A DNA stretch of 6,642 nucleotides from an uncultured Flavobacteriales bacterium (lineage in GTDB: Bacteria; Bacteroidota; Bacteroidia; Flavobacteriales_D; Crocinitomicaceae). The translations under genes and the position numbers were made by a program. Below the pieces are notes generated by a model. The model made no database searches. It was not told where the DNA came from and was given only the letters and a program-made list of their open reading frames with translations. The first letter of the stretch is position 1. Each line of letters starts with the position of its first letter. Location: positions 1 to 6,642 of the forward strand of contig CAJQOB010000020.1 of assembly GCA_905479845.1 (NCBI GenBank), written 5' to 3'. Shown here piece by piece: positions 6,440-6,642 of the stretch.

Positions 6440-6500
6440 AAGCATCTGAGGAATTTGTCTGTTAATCAGAGGGTCCTAGGTTCGAGTCCTAGAGGGAGAG
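6440..6500 (+). other. Attachment site (element-chromosome junction) at tRNA-Asn
   Basis: The tRNA sequence begins abruptly at the anticodon loop (6459) with element sequence to its left, and the integrase gene is adjacent. This fits tyrosine-recombinase crossover within a tRNA anticodon loop, a known class of target. The other junction, carrying an intact tRNA-Asn gene, should lie left of the window beyond the NRPS. The 10-mer AAGCATCTGA (6440-6449) just before the junction resembles the normal 5' side of the anticodon stem, but is separated from the loop by nine extra bases. Confidence 0.7.
6459..6500 (+). pseudogene. tRNA-Asn(GTT) 3' fragment
   Basis: CTGTTAA is a tRNA-Asn anticodon loop with anticodon GTT. 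It is followed by the 3' anticodon stem TCAGA, variable region GGGTC, T-arm CTAGG-TTCGAGT-CCTAG, acceptor strand AGGGAGA and discriminator G at 6500; CCA is not encoded. No D-arm or 5' acceptor strand (expected TCTCCCT) lies upstream, and the five bases before the loop (TTTGT) pair poorly with TCAGA. The piece is therefore not a functional tRNA gene but the displaced 3' part left by an integration event. Confidence 0.85.
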
Positions 6501-6504
6501 CAAA

Positions 6505-6532
6505 AGAGGCTGTCTCAAAAGGGGCAGCCTCT
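6505..6532 (+). terminator. Hairpin terminator after the tRNA-Asn fragment
   Basis: AGAGGCTGTCTC pairs with GGGGCAGCCTCT as a 12-bp stem with two G-T pairs and an AAAA loop, starting 5 nt after the tRNA end. It is followed by a moderately T-rich CTTCGTTTAT. It was probably the native terminator of the tRNA-Asn gene before integration. TTTT also follows it on the minus strand, so it may work both ways. Confidence 0.65.
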
Positions 6533-6568
6533 CTTCGTTTATAAACATTCGTTGTTAAAAACGAAAAA

Positions 6569-6587
6569 CGGGAAGCATTGCTTCCCG
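6569..6587 (-). terminator. Intrinsic terminator for a leftward gene from the right
   Basis: CGGGAAGC and GCTTCCCG form a perfect 8-bp GC-rich stem with an ATT loop. On the minus strand it is followed by GTTTTTCGTTTTT, a proper U-rich tail, so it should end transcription coming from the right. The plus-strand side lacks a T-run. Confidence 0.7.
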
Positions 6588-6607
6588 CCGAAAGAATAAG
6601 TATCTTT

Positions 6608-6642
6608 CTATGTGTCGACTTCTAAAATAACATTCAAAAAGT
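6608..6642 (-). CDS. Possible 3' end of a convergent chromosomal gene
   Basis: One minus-strand frame reads FLNVILEVDT then TAG at 6608-6610, 21 nt before the leftward terminator at 6569-6587. The spacing fits the end of a gene entering from the right edge. Only ten codons are visible and a second frame is also open here, so neither the identity nor the frame is certain. Confidence 0.3.
   Translation of the reverse strand, partial: FLNVILEVDT

Noticed and set aside
6415..6500. A complete but unusual tRNA-Asn gene with a 9-nt insertion
   Set aside because: TAGCT near 6420 and AAGCATCTGA hint at tRNA sequence, but there is no 5' acceptor strand matching AGGGAGA and no D-loop, so a full tRNA cannot fold.
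1..6642. CRISPR array, IS element or rRNA
   Set aside because: No regularly spaced repeats, transposase frame, terminal inverted repeats or rRNA-like sequence were seen.

Overview
The window looks like part of the genome of a Bacteroidota bacterium, probably a flavobacterium-like lineage. Three things suggest this: low to moderate GC (about 40 % by eye), an integrase with the N-terminal and active-site features typical of Bacteroidota tyrosine recombinases, and a promoter-like site with the TAnnTTTG type of -7 box instead of a sigma70 pair. I cannot assign a species.

Positions 1-4848 (minus strand) hold one uninterrupted reading frame that runs off the left edge. I read all 81 lines of it codon by codon and found no stop or frameshift. 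It encodes the first 1616 residues of a non-ribosomal peptide synthetase (NRPS) whose domains run fatty acyl-AMP ligase (FAAL) - acyl carrier protein - condensation - adenylation - peptidyl carrier protein (cut by the edge). This is the loading plus first extension module of a lipopeptide assembly line: the FAAL activates a fatty acid and loads it on the first carrier, the C domain joins it to the amino acid chosen by the A domain, and the N-acyl aminoacyl product sits on the second carrier.

Positions 4849-4997 are a 149-bp gap with a 9-C run (G9 on the sense strand of both genes), a 9-bp-arm inverted repeat and a possible promoter box for the NRPS. Positions 4998-6311 (minus strand) encode a complete 437-residue tyrosine recombinase. 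Its upstream region (6312-6458) has a good Bacteroidota-type promoter, a small palindrome inside that promoter, repeated A-tract motifs and a 13-codon upstream ORF that overlaps the integrase start.

Positions 6459-6500 are the 3' part of a tRNA-Asn(GTT) gene, starting at the first base of the anticodon loop, with no matching 5' half in place. This is the expected scar of an element that integrated into tRNA-Asn: the element lies to the left (integrase at its right end, NRPS inside), and ordinary chromosome starts at the tRNA fragment. Two hairpin terminators and perhaps the tail of a convergent chromosomal gene fill 6505-6642. The main reading is therefore a lipopeptide NRPS carried on an integrative element or genomic island at a tRNA-Asn gene, with the integrase as its immediate upstream same-strand neighbour.
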